A stretch of DNA of 64,000 nucleotides, taken from positions 62,001 to 126,000 of the forward strand of contig NZ_JANYMP010000013.1 in the NCBI RefSeq assembly GCF_025061645.1, read 5' to 3'. Made by a program: the position numbers and the translations under genes. Under the pieces are notes generated by a model, which had not been told where the DNA came from, did not search any database, and worked only from the letters and a program-made list of their open reading frames with translations. Position 1 is the stretch's first letter. Every line of letters begins with the position of its first letter. Origin of the DNA: Umezawaea endophytica. GTDB taxonomy: Bacteria > Actinomycetota > Actinomycetes > Mycobacteriales > Pseudonocardiaceae. Below are positions 53,912-63,077 of this stretch, one piece after another.

Positions 53912-54778
53912 TCAGTCGCGGGCCAGTCTCACCGCGACCGCGTCCACGATCGCGTCCGCCTTCTCCTGGTTCTCCTCGCCCAACTCCTCGCGCACGGCCA
54001 CGCGCAGCTCCGCCACGGCCTGCTGCGCGATCATCTTCGCCTGCGTCGAGGAGTTCGCCTTGACGGCGTCGTCCACGATCCGGCGGAGCTCTTCCGCGGA
54101 CACGTCCTTGTCCGCGGTCACGACCGCCGCGAGCGCGTCGAGCTTCGCCAGCAGCGCGGCCGTGTTGGCGGCGCTCTGCGCGGCGTACTCGTTGCTCCAC
54201 GTCAGCCACTGGCCTGCGGAGAAGGTCACGCCCTCGTGGTTCGTGATCTGGTCGTTGAAGCTCACGTCGTCTCCGTTCGAGTTGTCGACACCGGGCCAGT
54301 AGTCGAGCACGGCGCTGAGGTCGTAGTGCTGGCCCGTCTCCCAGGGGCCCGCGGGCTTGCCGGGCACGGCGCCGGGGTGGGCGTACTGCTTCGCGACAGC
54401 GCCGTCCGGGACCGCCACGACGCCGTCGTAGTGCGCCACCCACCAGTGCGGGTGCGGGACGCCGGCGCGGTCGAACTCGGCCCTCGTGGGGCCCCAGTCG
54501 TTGTGCTGGTTCACGTACACGGTCGGATCGATGCCCGCGTTGCGCGCGGCCACCACCAGGGGGACCACGTTGCGCGGCGGCCAGATGCAGCCGACCTCGA
54601 CGTCGAACACCTCCGCCACGTGCGTCGCCCCGATCGCCGAGATCCGCACCCGGACCGAGTTGGGGAAGCGGGCCCAGTCCGCCGAGGACCAGGCGAAGCG
54701 CCCGTCCACGTAGCCCGCGACCATCTCGGCGTCGGTCGGGATGGCGCCGGCGCTCACGGAGTCGTACATCCTGCGCAT
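53912..54778 (-). CDS. Glycoside-hydrolase-like (DUF1906/GH25-like) protein, lysin-like
   Basis: A 288-residue protein starting at ATG 54778 (MRRMYDSVSAGAIPTDAE). Residues 1-165 are similar to the TIM-barrel glycoside-hydrolase-like domain of actinophage lysins and Rv2525c-type proteins (VAGYVDGRFAWSSADW, VFDVEVGCIWPP, WWVAHYDG, DLSAVLDYWPGVD). The family often has an acidic residue after DVEVG where this has Cys, so activity is uncertain. Residues about 195-288 form a helical tail with no known domain. No signal peptide is seen. It could be a lone phage-derived gene; no other phage genes are near. Confidence 0.72.
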   Translation of the reverse strand: MRRMYDSVSAGAIPTDAEMVAGYVDGRFAWSSADWARFPNSVRVRISAIGATHVAEVFDVEVGCIWPPRNVVPLVVAARNAGIDPTVYVNQHNDWGPTRAEFDRAGVPHPHWWVAHYDGVVAVPDGAVAKQYAHPGAVPGKPAGPWETGQHYDLSAVLDYWPGVDNSNGDDVSFNDQITNHEGVTFSAGQWLTWSNEYAAQSAANTAALLAKLDALAAVVTADKDVSAEELRRIVDDAVKANSSTQAKMIAQQAVAELRVAVREELGEENQEKADAIVDAVAVRLARD

Positions 54779-55302
54779 GTGTCACTCCTCGGATCTTGGT
54801 CGGCCTCATCGGCGGCGTGGAGAACTGGTGGACCACCCGCACGAGTGCGGTGACAGAGAACGGAACCAGCGCGCACTATTGCGGTCCCCGTCCGAAGTGG
54901 ACATCAACGACCTCGATTCTCGTTGGTGGGCAACACGGGTTCTCATCGGATCCGCGCACAGCGCGTTACCAGTGGCGCCACGCCGGGAGCGCGGCCGACC
55001 GCTGCTGGACCGCGACCCGCATCCGAGCGATCAGGGCGCCGTCGTCGACCACCAGGGTCCCGCGGCGACCGGCCCGCCTGCCGAGCCGCAGCCCCTGGCG
55101 TAGCTGACGATCACCTCCTGGGTACCAGGACGTGGCCGAAGTAGCCAGCGGTCTACAACAAGTCGCTGGTGGGGAATGCCCTCGCGATCAGCTCCGGAAA
55201 CTTGACGGGAGCTTGAGGAACGGCGGAGGGAGGCCAGAGGTCCGTCTCGGATGCTCATTCCAACGCACCGCGACAGGCGAGGCAGACCGACAAGGACACA
55301 GC
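54779..55302. other. Intergenic region of 524 bp without a clear gene
   Basis: Short ORFs occur in several frames but none has coding-like codon use or a good start. It should hold the divergent promoters for the lysin-like gene and the TasA-like operon. TTGACG (about 55202) and TTGAGG (about 55213) are candidate -35 boxes for the latter. No repeat stands out. Confidence 0.4.
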
Positions 55303-55965
55303 ATGGCGAACCACGCCCTCCCCGCTCCCCGCCGCCGCCGTTCCGCCTGGCGGCCGGTCGCGTTCGCCGCCATCGCGGTGGCCGCCGTCGTCGCGGTCGG
55401 AGGCGGTGTCTGGGCCACCCTCAGCGCCACGACGGCCAACGGGACGCCCGAGCAGGTGACCACCGGCACGCTGAAGCTGACGATGGCGGCCAACGGCTCC
55501 GGGTTCGACCAAGCCATCGCCAACATGGCGCCCGGCGACACCGTCAACCGGTACGTCGACCTCACCAGCGGCGGCACGCTGGACGCGCAGGCGCTGACGC
55601 TCCAGGTAGCGGCGACCGGCTCGGCCAACCTGGTCACCGACGGCGCCACCACGAAGGCGCTGCGGGTCACCGTGCGGCAGTGCACGAACGGCACGTGGAC
55701 CCCCGCGACCGGCGTGTGCGGCGGAACCCCGACGACGCTGCTGGCCGCGACCCCGCTCAGCACCCTGACGGGCGCGCAGTCGCTGATCCCCGGCGTGGTG
55801 GCCGCGGGCACCGTGCAGCGCCTCCAGATCTCGGTGCAGTTGCCCGACCAGACCGAGACCACGGTCAACGGCGTCCGGCCCGCCGCGACGATCCAGGGGC
55901 TGACCGCGAACCTGACCTACACCTTCGCCGAGGCCCAGCGCACGGCCACCACCACCAACTCCTGA
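55303..55965 (+). CDS. TasA/CalY-like secreted protein 1
   Basis: A 220-residue protein from ATG 55303. A long signal region (RRRRSAWRPVAFAAIAVAAV, cleavage likely near TLSATTA) is followed by a camelysin/TasA-like beta domain (GTLKLTMAANGSG, MAPGDTVNRYVDLTSGG). TasA-like proteins form fibres or surface layers and need an SipW-type peptidase, which is encoded two genes on. The chain ends RTATTTNS, identical to the end of the next protein. Confidence 0.8.
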   Translation: MANHALPAPRRRRSAWRPVAFAAIAVAAVVAVGGGVWATLSATTANGTPEQVTTGTLKLTMAANGSGFDQAIANMAPGDTVNRYVDLTSGGTLDAQALTLQVAATGSANLVTDGATTKALRVTVRQCTNGTWTPATGVCGGTPTTLLAATPLSTLTGAQSLIPGVVAAGTVQRLQISVQLPDQTETTVNGVRPAATIQGLTANLTYTFAEAQRTATTTNS

Positions 55966-55991
55966 TCGACGAGCCCAGGGGGAGCAGGCAG

Positions 55992-56540
55992 ATGTCGAAG
56001 CGGGTCGCGGTGGTGATCGGGACGGCCGTCGCGCTGGCCGCGGCCGTCCCCGGCGCCGCCGCCGCGGGCACCGGCGCGGCGAGCGCGGGCGCCCCGGTCG
56101 GCTCCGGCAGCCTCTCCTGGTCCGCGGTGCTGGTCGACAGCGCCGGCGTCGCCCAGACCGGCAAGCCGCTCACGGCGGCGTGGACGGCGCTGGGTGACCG
56201 CGCGCCGCGGTTCGGCAGCGTCCGCAACACCGGCACGGCGGCGCTGACCGGCCAGACCTACACCGCGTCGGTCAGCGGCCTGCTGCCGAGCCCGGTCCGG
56301 GTGGACGCGTGCGTCGGCGCCGCGTGGAACACGGCCGCGAACACCTGCGCCGGGACGGTGACCACCCTGGTGCTCTCCTCGGCGGGAACCGCGTCTCCTG
56401 CCACGGCCCTAGCGGTCGGCGGCCAGCTCGGCATCCGCGTCAGCCTCACGGGAGGCCTCAGCGGCAACACCAACGCCACCATCGGCGTCTCCGTCGCCAA
56501 CAACGCGCACATCCGCACCGCCACCACCACCAACTCCTAG
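55992..56540 (+). CDS. TasA-operon secreted protein 2
   Basis: A 182-residue protein from ATG 55992 behind GGGGAG. A signal peptide (MSKRVAVVIGTAVALAAA, AAAAG) precedes a Thr/Ala/Gly-rich beta region (FGSVRNTGTAALTGQTYTAS) with two Cys pairs' worth of residues near 105-120. It is unlike protein 1 except for the shared end RTATTTNS. It is 26 bp after protein 1 and 10 bp before the peptidase gene, so likely a co-fibre or anchor protein. Confidence 0.75.
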   Translation: MSKRVAVVIGTAVALAAAVPGAAAAGTGAASAGAPVGSGSLSWSAVLVDSAGVAQTGKPLTAAWTALGDRAPRFGSVRNTGTAALTGQTYTASVSGLLPSPVRVDACVGAAWNTAANTCAGTVTTLVLSSAGTASPATALAVGGQLGIRVSLTGGLSGNTNATIGVSVANNAHIRTATTTNS

Positions 56541-56550
56541 GAGACCCGAA

Positions 56551-57069
56551 ATGGCCGGAGCACACGCCGCGACCGAACGCCGCACGTCGAGGCGCCTACC
56601 CGGTGTCGTCCTCGCGGTGCTCGCGCTGGCCGCGGTCGCGGGTGCCGTGCTCGTCGTCGGCTTCCGGGTCGGTTTCGCGCCGGTGCTCTCGCCGAGCATG
56701 TCCCCCGCGTTCGATCCGGGAGCCCTGCTCGTCACCCGTCCGATCGATGCTCGATCGGTTGAAGTTGGCGACGTCGTGGTGCTGCCCCGACCGGACGCCC
56801 CCGGCGAGCGGTTCGCGCACCGGGTCGTCGAGGTGGACCTGTCCCGCGCCGAGCCGCTGCTGCGCACCAAGGGTGACAACAACACCGCCGCCGACCCCCA
56901 GCAACTGCGCATCACCTCGGAGACCGTGCCCGTCGTGCTCGCCGACGTGCCGTGGATCGGCCGGGTCGCGCTGCTGGGCCAGTACGCCTGGCTCAAGGTC
57001 GCGCTGATCGTGTTCGCGGGCCTGTGCGTGCTCGTGGCGGCGAAACGAGCGCTCCGGGACCGGCGGTGA
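56551..57069 (+). CDS. SipW-type signal peptidase I
   Basis: A 172-residue membrane protease with an N-terminal segment (VVLAVLALAAVAGAVLVVGF), the nucleophile motif SPSMSPAF (about 49-56), FAHRVVEV with His in place of the usual Lys general base, GDNN and a C-terminal membrane segment. The Ser-His pair marks the SipW/archaeal-eukaryotic type. It should process the two secreted proteins upstream. Confidence 0.9.
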   Translation: MAGAHAATERRTSRRLPGVVLAVLALAAVAGAVLVVGFRVGFAPVLSPSMSPAFDPGALLVTRPIDARSVEVGDVVVLPRPDAPGERFAHRVVEVDLSRAEPLLRTKGDNNTAADPQQLRITSETVPVVLADVPWIGRVALLGQYAWLKVALIVFAGLCVLVAAKRALRDRR

Positions 57070-57119
57070 CCGGTTCCGCGGCCGAGCCGAGGTCGGGAGG
57101 TCTGGGCAGAATCCCGTCC

Positions 57120-57818
57120 ATGGCGAGGGTACTGGTCGTGGAGGACACGGAGAGCATCCGCGAGATCGTCGAGATGGCGCTCACCGATGCCTGCTTCGAC
57201 GTGCGCTCCGCGGGCGACGGCGACAGCGCGCTGCTGGAACTGCGCGCCTGGCAGCCGGACGTGGTGGTCCTGGACCTCAACATCCCCGGCCCGAACGGGC
57301 TGGAGGTGTGCTCGCGGCTGCGCGACTTCTCCAACGCCTACGTGCTGATGCTGACGGCCAGGGTGGACGAGGTCGACAAGCTCGTCGGGCTCTCCACCGG
57401 CGCCGACGACTACCTGACCAAGCCGTTCTCGCCCCGCGAGCTGGTGGCCAGGATCCAGGCCATGCTGCGCAGGCCGAAGGCCCTGGGCGCCACCCCGGCC
57501 GCGCCGGTCCCGACCGAACGGGTCGTCGGACCGGTGCGGCTGGACGTGCAGGCGCACGAGGTCACGGTGGACGGCGCGCACGTCGAGCTGACCAAGCTGG
57601 AGTTCGCGCTGCTGGACCTGCTGACCGAGAACGTGCGCCTGGTCCGCACCCGCGACCAGCTCCGACGGCGCGCGTGGGGTGAGCCGTGGCTCGCCGACGA
57701 CCACGCGGTGGACGTGCACCTGTCCAACCTGCGGCGCAAGCTCGCGAGCGCGGGCGCGACCGGGTTCATCGCCACCGTGCGCGGCGTCGGCTACCGGGTG
57801 AACCGGGACGCGTTGTGA
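57120..57818 (+). CDS. OmpR-family response regulator
   Basis: A 232-residue protein from ATG 57120. The receiver has VEDTES near the start, the phospho-acceptor Asp in VVVLDLNIPG (about 53) and Lys in LTKPFSP (about 103). The C-terminal winged helix ends AVDVHLSNLRRKL, then VRGVGYRVN. It overlaps the next gene by 4 bp and faces the histidine kinase gene. It lies 50 bp after the peptidase gene and may or may not share its transcript. Confidence 0.93.
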   Translation: MARVLVVEDTESIREIVEMALTDACFDVRSAGDGDSALLELRAWQPDVVVLDLNIPGPNGLEVCSRLRDFSNAYVLMLTARVDEVDKLVGLSTGADDYLTKPFSPRELVARIQAMLRRPKALGATPAAPVPTERVVGPVRLDVQAHEVTVDGAHVELTKLEFALLDLLTENVRLVRTRDQLRRRAWGEPWLADDHAVDVHLSNLRRKLASAGATGFIATVRGVGYRVNRDAL

Positions 57819-58183
57819 AGACCCTGCTGGTCGTGGACGACGACCCGGACGTGCTGGAGGTGCTCAGCCTGTCGCTGGGCTTCCGGGACGGCTGGCTTGT
57901 CGAGACGGCAGGCGGTGGGGAGGAGGCGCTGCGCCGGTGCCTGACCGGAGGGGTCGACGCGGTGCTGCTGGACGTGGAGATGCCGGGGCTGGACGGCCGC
58001 CGCACCCTCCGCGCGCTGCGGGAGGCCGCGCAGCTCGGCGCGCTGCCGGTGGTGTTCATCACCGCCGCGCCGGACCTGGAGTCGGAGCTGCGGGAGCTGG
58101 GCGCGCTGGCCGTGCTGAGCAAGCCGTTCGACCCGCTGCGGATCGCCGACGACCTGGCCCTCGTGCTGGACTGGGTGGCCTAG
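57815..58183 (+). CDS. Single-domain (CheY-like) response regulator
   Basis: A 122-residue receiver without an output domain, from GTG 57815 overlapping the OmpR gene (GTGA). Asp pair in VVDDDPD, phospho-acceptor in AVLLDVEMPG (about 53), Lys in LSKPFDP. It may relay or buffer phosphate between the kinase and the OmpR regulator. Confidence 0.92.
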   Translation: MKTLLVVDDDPDVLEVLSLSLGFRDGWLVETAGGGEEALRRCLTGGVDAVLLDVEMPGLDGRRTLRALREAAQLGALPVVFITAAPDLESELRELGALAVLSKPFDPLRIADDLALVLDWVA

Positions 58184-58187
58184 GCGG

Positions 58188-59383
58188 CTACCACCACGGC
58201 CGGTCCGTGTCGGGTCCGGCCACCGGCAGCACCACGGTGAACGTGCTGCCCTCCCCCACCGTCGAGCGGACCCCGACGCTGCCGCCGTGGGCCTCGGCGA
58301 TGCCGCGGGTGATCGACAGCCCGAGCCCGACGCCGTTCGCGCTCGCGCCTTCGAGCTGCACGAACGGCTCGAAGATGCGGTCGACGTCGTGCTGCGGCAC
58401 CCCCGGTCCCGGACCGACACCTCGACGCGGTCGTCCGCGCGGGTGCAGCAGACCGAGACGGTGCTGCCCGCGGGCGCGAACTTCACCGCGTTGGCCAGCA
58501 GGTTCGTGAACACCTGCACCAGCTTGTCGAGGTCGCCGCGAACGGCGCACGACACGCACTCGGCCTCCAGCGCCACCCCGGCCCCGTCGGCGACGCCCTC
58601 CACGGCGTGCACCGCGTTCTCGACCGCCTCGCCCACCTCCACGTCGGCCAGCGTGAGCCGCAGACCGCTCTGCACCCTGGTCAGGTCCAGCACGTCGTTG
58701 GACAGCCTGATGAGCCGGTCGGTGTTCTTCGCCGCGATCGTCACCAGCCGCTCCACGCGCTGGTCGAGCGTCCCGAACCGCCCCGAGCCCACCAGCTCCA
58801 GCGACCCGTGGATCGACGTCAGCGGGGTGCGCAGCTCGTGGCTGATCACCGAGATGAACTCGGCGCGCACGTCCCGCGCCTGCGCGCTGTCCCGGTGGGC
58901 CGCGGCCACGGCGTACTCCACCTCGACCCAACTCCCCAGGTCGCGCAGCCGCTGCCTGCCCTCGACACCGAGTTCCCGCGGCCTCCGGTCGACCAGGCAC
59001 AGCGTCCCCACCCGGTGCCCAGACGGCCCCCTGACCGGCTGGCCCGCGTAGAACCGGATGTGCGGCGGGCCCTGCACCATCGGGTTGTCGGTGAAGCGCG
59101 GGTCACACGTGGCGTCCGGGACCTCCATCAGGTCCGCGCTCTCGATCGCCTTGGAGCAGAAGGACTCGCTGCGCGGCCCCCCGCGGGCGTCCAGGCCCAG
59201 CCGCGACTTGAACCACTGCCGGTCGAGGTCCACCAGCGACACCAGCACGATCGGCACGTCGAACAGGTGCTGGGCCAGCCTGGTGATCCGGTCGAACCGC
59301 TCCTCGGCGGGTGTGTCCAGCAGCTTCGACGACCGCACGGCGGCCGTGCGCTCCAACTCCGCGTCCCACGCCGTCCTGACCAC
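58188..59383 (-). pseudogene. GAF-type sensor histidine kinase gene with frameshift
   Basis: The gene starts at about GTG 59383 (VVRTAWDAELERTAAVR). It encodes a GAF domain (about 15-165), HisKA with SVISHELRTPLTS (His about 192), and the first part of the ATPase domain (LLANAVKFAPAGS). At about 58400-58406 the frame is lost at VRDRG. The other frame continues at once with VPQHDVDRIFEPF, GVGLGLSITRGIAEAHGG and ends PDTDRPWW at 58188. The break sits at one copy of CCGGGGG; a second tandem copy would restore DRGPGVP in frame. So a 7-bp repeat unit was probably lost, or the sequence has an error. It faces the two regulators. Confidence 0.85.
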
Positions 59384-59516
59384 GACGCGCACCTCCCGGA
59401 TCGCGCTCGGCCGCGACACCCGATGCCCGCAGACCGCCCGCGACCGCGCTCACGCCGTGATCGCGCGGCAGGCCGCAAACCACACCTTCGGGTGACTTCA
59501 CCACCCGTGCGCCTCG

Positions 59517-60740
59517 TCAGGTCGATCGCCAGTTGAACGGGTTCCTGGTGAGCGCCAGCAGGACAGCGCTGGCCACGCCCAGCGCGCCCGCGGTGAGCAG
59601 GACGCCGGTGGTGCCGACGAGGGTGGCGGTGGTGCCCGCCAGGGCGGTGAAGACGATGATGCAGATGTCCTGGCCGCTGCGGGTGAAGCCGATGACGCGG
59701 CCGTGGAGGTGCGGTGGGGCGCCCTCGTGCAGGTTCGTCATCAGGATGATGTTGAGGATGTTCCACGCCCAGCCGCCCGCGGCGCGCAGGATCGCGGCGA
59801 GGGCGAGCCAGGGGACGGTGGGCAGGAGGCCCATCGCCAGCCCGATGACGGCGAGGCAGAGGACGGTGGACCACTTCGCCGAGACCCGCCTGCCGAGCAG
59901 GCCGACGGTGAAGCCGCCGAGGATGGCGCCGACGGCGGTGAAGGTGTTGATGATCCCGTAGCCGCGCGGGCCCGCGTGCAGGATTTCCGTGGCGTAGACG
60001 ACCACGAGGGTGTTGCCCGTGCCGACGATGATGCCGATGACGCACTGCACCAGGAAGGACGTCCGGACGGCGGGCGTGCGCCGGGCGTAGGCGAGGATGC
60101 CGGTCGCCGGGGCGGTGCCCGACTCGTCGTCCGCCCTCCGCCCGTGGACCCGGCTGTGCGCGGGCAGGGCGGCGAACGTGGCCGCGGCGGAGAGGACGAA
60201 CGTGGCGGCGTTGATCAGGTAGGCCTCGCGGGTGTGGCCGAGGGCGACCATGGTGCCGCCGAGGAACGGTCCGGCGAGCTGGCCGAGCCTGCGGCTGGAC
60301 ATGACCACGGCGTTGGCCCGCAGCAGCGCGACCGGCTCGGCGAGCGGGACGCAGGCCTGCTGCCCGACCAGCAGCGCCCGCCCGCTGAGCCCGACCACCA
60401 GCGAGAGCGCGGCGACGGCCGGAAGCGCTGTGGCGTAGGCGAAGACGACGACGAGGGCCGCGGTGACGAGGTTGCCGAGGACGAGCCAGGCCCGTGCGGG
60501 GAGCCGGTCGATCAGCGTGCCGCCGAGCACCGCGCCGACCAGGTTGCCGATGCTGAAGGCGACGAGGACGAAGCCGACGGTGCGCGCGGACCCGGTCGAC
60601 ACGTACAGGCCCGCGGTGAACGCCACGAGGAACAGCACGTCGCCGAACTCGGACAGGCCCGCACCGACGGCGAGCGCAGCCAGGCGGGAGTTGACGCCCC
60701 TGCGGGTCCGCCGGGTGGTCGGCGCGTCAGGCGTTGTCAT
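59517..60740 (-). CDS. MFS transporter of the LanB-like cluster
   Basis: A 407-residue membrane protein from ATG 60740 behind GGAG, with about twelve hydrophobic segments and MFS-type loops (GNLVGAVLGGTLIDRLPAR, VVMSSRRLGQLAGPFLGG). It starts 18 bp after the LanB-like stop on the same strand, so it is probably the exporter for the RiPP-like product or gives self-protection. Confidence 0.88.
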   Translation of the reverse strand: MTTPDAPTTRRTRRGVNSRLAALAVGAGLSEFGDVLFLVAFTAGLYVSTGSARTVGFVLVAFSIGNLVGAVLGGTLIDRLPARAWLVLGNLVTAALVVVFAYATALPAVAALSLVVGLSGRALLVGQQACVPLAEPVALLRANAVVMSSRRLGQLAGPFLGGTMVALGHTREAYLINAATFVLSAAATFAALPAHSRVHGRRADDESGTAPATGILAYARRTPAVRTSFLVQCVIGIIVGTGNTLVVVYATEILHAGPRGYGIINTFTAVGAILGGFTVGLLGRRVSAKWSTVLCLAVIGLAMGLLPTVPWLALAAILRAAGGWAWNILNIILMTNLHEGAPPHLHGRVIGFTRSGQDICIIVFTALAGTTATLVGTTGVLLTAGALGVASAVLLALTRNPFNWRST

Positions 60741-60758
60741 GACGGGACTCCTGACCGG

Positions 60759-63077
60759 CTAGGTGGCCTGCCGCGTGTAACCGAACCTCAGCTCGCATGA
60801 ACGCCTCTCCTCGTCGACGGCAAGCCACCAATTCTGCCGTTCGGGCAGCATCTCGGTGAACAGGGCTCCCCCGCCCCGACGTCGCCAGGTCTTGAGCAGG
60901 GCCCACACCAGGTGGACGCTGTCGAAGTCGACGTAGGTGACCTTCGTTTCGCCGTCCACCTTCACGTAGACCCGCTTCGGCAGTCCCGACTCGCGCGCGA
61001 GTCGGCGCGCGGCGGCGAACTCGCCCGCGCTCCAAGCCTGGTGCGCGAACAGGTCGCTCCAGTCGTCGAACCGGAGGCGCCACGCGCGGCGCTGCACGAC
61101 GGTCCTGCCGTACTCGACCCGTGGCAGGTGGCGGACGCCGTCCGGCATGGGGAGCGCGAACTCGCGGGACGGGAACGCGAACGGCCGCAGCGCGCTCCGG
61201 CGCTCCGGGAAACCCACGGGGGCCGACGCGGTGGTCAGCCGCAGGTACCGGCGGAGCTGCGGGGAGTGCAGGCGCAGCCGTCCGCCGACCCGGCGCACGT
61301 GCAGATCGGCGAGCTGGAGGGTGGGCTGGTGCCCGCGCAGCGCGCTGCGGCCCTGGACCTCGACGTGGGGGATGGGCAGGTGCACCTGGACGTTGGTCTT
61401 GCGGTCGTGGGACCGCACGAGTTCCGCGACCAGTTCGTCGGCCTCCGCGGCCGCGGCGTACCCGCTCCCGGCGTACTCGACCACGGCCTCCCGTTCGGCG
61501 TCGTCCTGGAACACGGACAGCGCGCAGTGGCTCAGGAGTTCGCGCTGGACCTGGAGTTCACCGAGGACGAGCCGGTAGTCGCCGGAGCGGATCGCGTCGA
61601 CGCTCGGCGAATCGATCATGAGGTCCACGTTGAGGACGGCGCCGCTGGAGGACACGCCGCCGAGTTCGTCGACCAGGCGCCTCACGTCGTCGGGGGACAA
61701 CGTGACGCGGTCGGCCGATCCGCTGTTCCCGAGGACGGCCGCGAGGAACTCCCGTTGGTAGGCGAGGATTTCGTCGTCGGCATCGTCGAACGCGGCGTCG
61801 AGGACGTCGGTGTCGTCGACCCACGCGCGCGCGTAGTCGAGGAACGGAACGCTGGTGGCCGCACCGAACCGGTGGTCGAACCACCGCTCGGCGGCCCGCG
61901 AGGTCAGCCGGTGGTCGCGTTCGGTGGGCAGCCACAGCAGGTCCCACAGCGGCCCGAGTTCACTCAGGTCCTCGCGGAGTCGCCCGCCGATCGTGAAGGT
62001 GTCGAAGGGTTTGCGGGAGTCTTCGTAGAGGAGGCTGCGGTCGGTGTAGAACCGGCCCGCTCCCCGCGTGGCGGGGTGACCGGTGAAGCGGGTGAACGCC
62101 TCCCCCATCGTGGTGAGCAACTCCTGGCGGCGCGCCAGGTCCGCGGTCTCGAAGTCGGCGCGGTCGCGCTCAAACCCGTCGAGCACCGTCAGCACCTCGT
62201 GATCACCGGTTCCGGCCAGCAGGTCGCGCAGGTGGCGCAGCGGATCGCTGATCCCCGTCGGCACGTCCAGGCCGTGCGTGACGACCTCGCGGTCGAGCAG
62301 CTCCCGCAGTGCCGAGTCGAAGCCGGAGTGACCATGGGCGGTGAAGCGGACCCGCAGCGCCGCGACCGCGGTGTTGCCGTCGACGAGGTCGAACAACGCG
62401 GTCGCGGCGGGGGAAACCAGGGTCGGGTCGGTGGCGGGCGACCACCGCCCTCCGCCGAGCAGCACCCCCGTGACCCGGCCGTCGCGGATTCGGAGGGTGG
62501 GGACGCGCCGGGGCCGCGCGGCGTCGAGGACACCCGGCCGCGTCGCGAACGCGTCGGCCAGTGCGGCGACCGCCCAGTGGGTCAGGAAGGTACGGCGGCG
62601 CAGAGGGTCCGAACCCGGTTCGACGGTGATGTTGGGCGCGTCCTCGTCCGCCAGCCGGGCCCAGGTGCTGGGGCCGAAGAAGCTCGCGCTGTCGTTCTTC
62701 ATGCAGAAGCGCTGGAGGTAGTTCGCGATCGTGATGGCGGCCTGCCGGTCGTTGCCGCTGCGCCGGGCGTGCCCGTCCAACCAGCCGCTGAGCGCGGGGA
62801 AACCCGCCTGGTTGGACAGGAAGACGGCCTCGCGGAAGCGCGGGTCGGCACCGAGCAGGCGCAGTCGACGGCTCGCCTCGCGGACCCGCTCGTCGAACGC
62901 CGCCTCGCTCTCGCCGTCGACGGGCGACTCGACCGGGTGCGCGGACCGGATGAGGTCCGAGGGGAAGCCGGTCATCCGCAACAGGAAAATGGTGCTGACG
63001 CGCCACCGGTCGCGCTCGATCCAGGGTTTCGCGCGGGGGTCCACGTCGTCGACGTCGAGTGCTCGTGCCGGCCTCAT
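60759..63077 (-). CDS. LanB-like lantibiotic dehydratase
   Basis: A 772-residue protein from ATG 63077. The region YLQRFCMKNDSASFFGP (about 120-136) is the KND..FFGP signature of the actinobacterial LanB-like group, and the protein shows the usual length for the glutamylation domain, with no clear SpaB_C elimination domain. LanB enzymes use glutamyl-tRNA to dehydrate Ser/Thr; related PEARL enzymes instead add amino acids to a peptide. The start overlaps the aminotransferase stop (ATGA). No precursor peptide is seen inside the window. Confidence 0.82.
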   Translation of the reverse strand: MRPARALDVDDVDPRAKPWIERDRWRVSTIFLLRMTGFPSDLIRSAHPVESPVDGESEAAFDERVREASRRLRLLGADPRFREAVFLSNQAGFPALSGWLDGHARRSGNDRQAAITIANYLQRFCMKNDSASFFGPSTWARLADEDAPNITVEPGSDPLRRRTFLTHWAVAALADAFATRPGVLDAARPRRVPTLRIRDGRVTGVLLGGGRWSPATDPTLVSPAATALFDLVDGNTAVAALRVRFTAHGHSGFDSALRELLDREVVTHGLDVPTGISDPLRHLRDLLAGTGDHEVLTVLDGFERDRADFETADLARRQELLTTMGEAFTRFTGHPATRGAGRFYTDRSLLYEDSRKPFDTFTIGGRLREDLSELGPLWDLLWLPTERDHRLTSRAAERWFDHRFGAATSVPFLDYARAWVDDTDVLDAAFDDADDEILAYQREFLAAVLGNSGSADRVTLSPDDVRRLVDELGGVSSSGAVLNVDLMIDSPSVDAIRSGDYRLVLGELQVQRELLSHCALSVFQDDAEREAVVEYAGSGYAAAAEADELVAELVRSHDRKTNVQVHLPIPHVEVQGRSALRGHQPTLQLADLHVRRVGGRLRLHSPQLRRYLRLTTASAPVGFPERRSALRPFAFPSREFALPMPDGVRHLPRVEYGRTVVQRRAWRLRFDDWSDLFAHQAWSAGEFAAARRLARESGLPKRVYVKVDGETKVTYVDFDSVHLVWALLKTWRRRGGGALFTEMLPERQNWWLAVDEERRSCELRFGYTRQAT

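Noticed and set aside
54741-55144. Several short plus-strand ORFs before the TasA-like gene
   Set aside because: They use atypical codons, overlap each other in different frames and lack ribosome sites.
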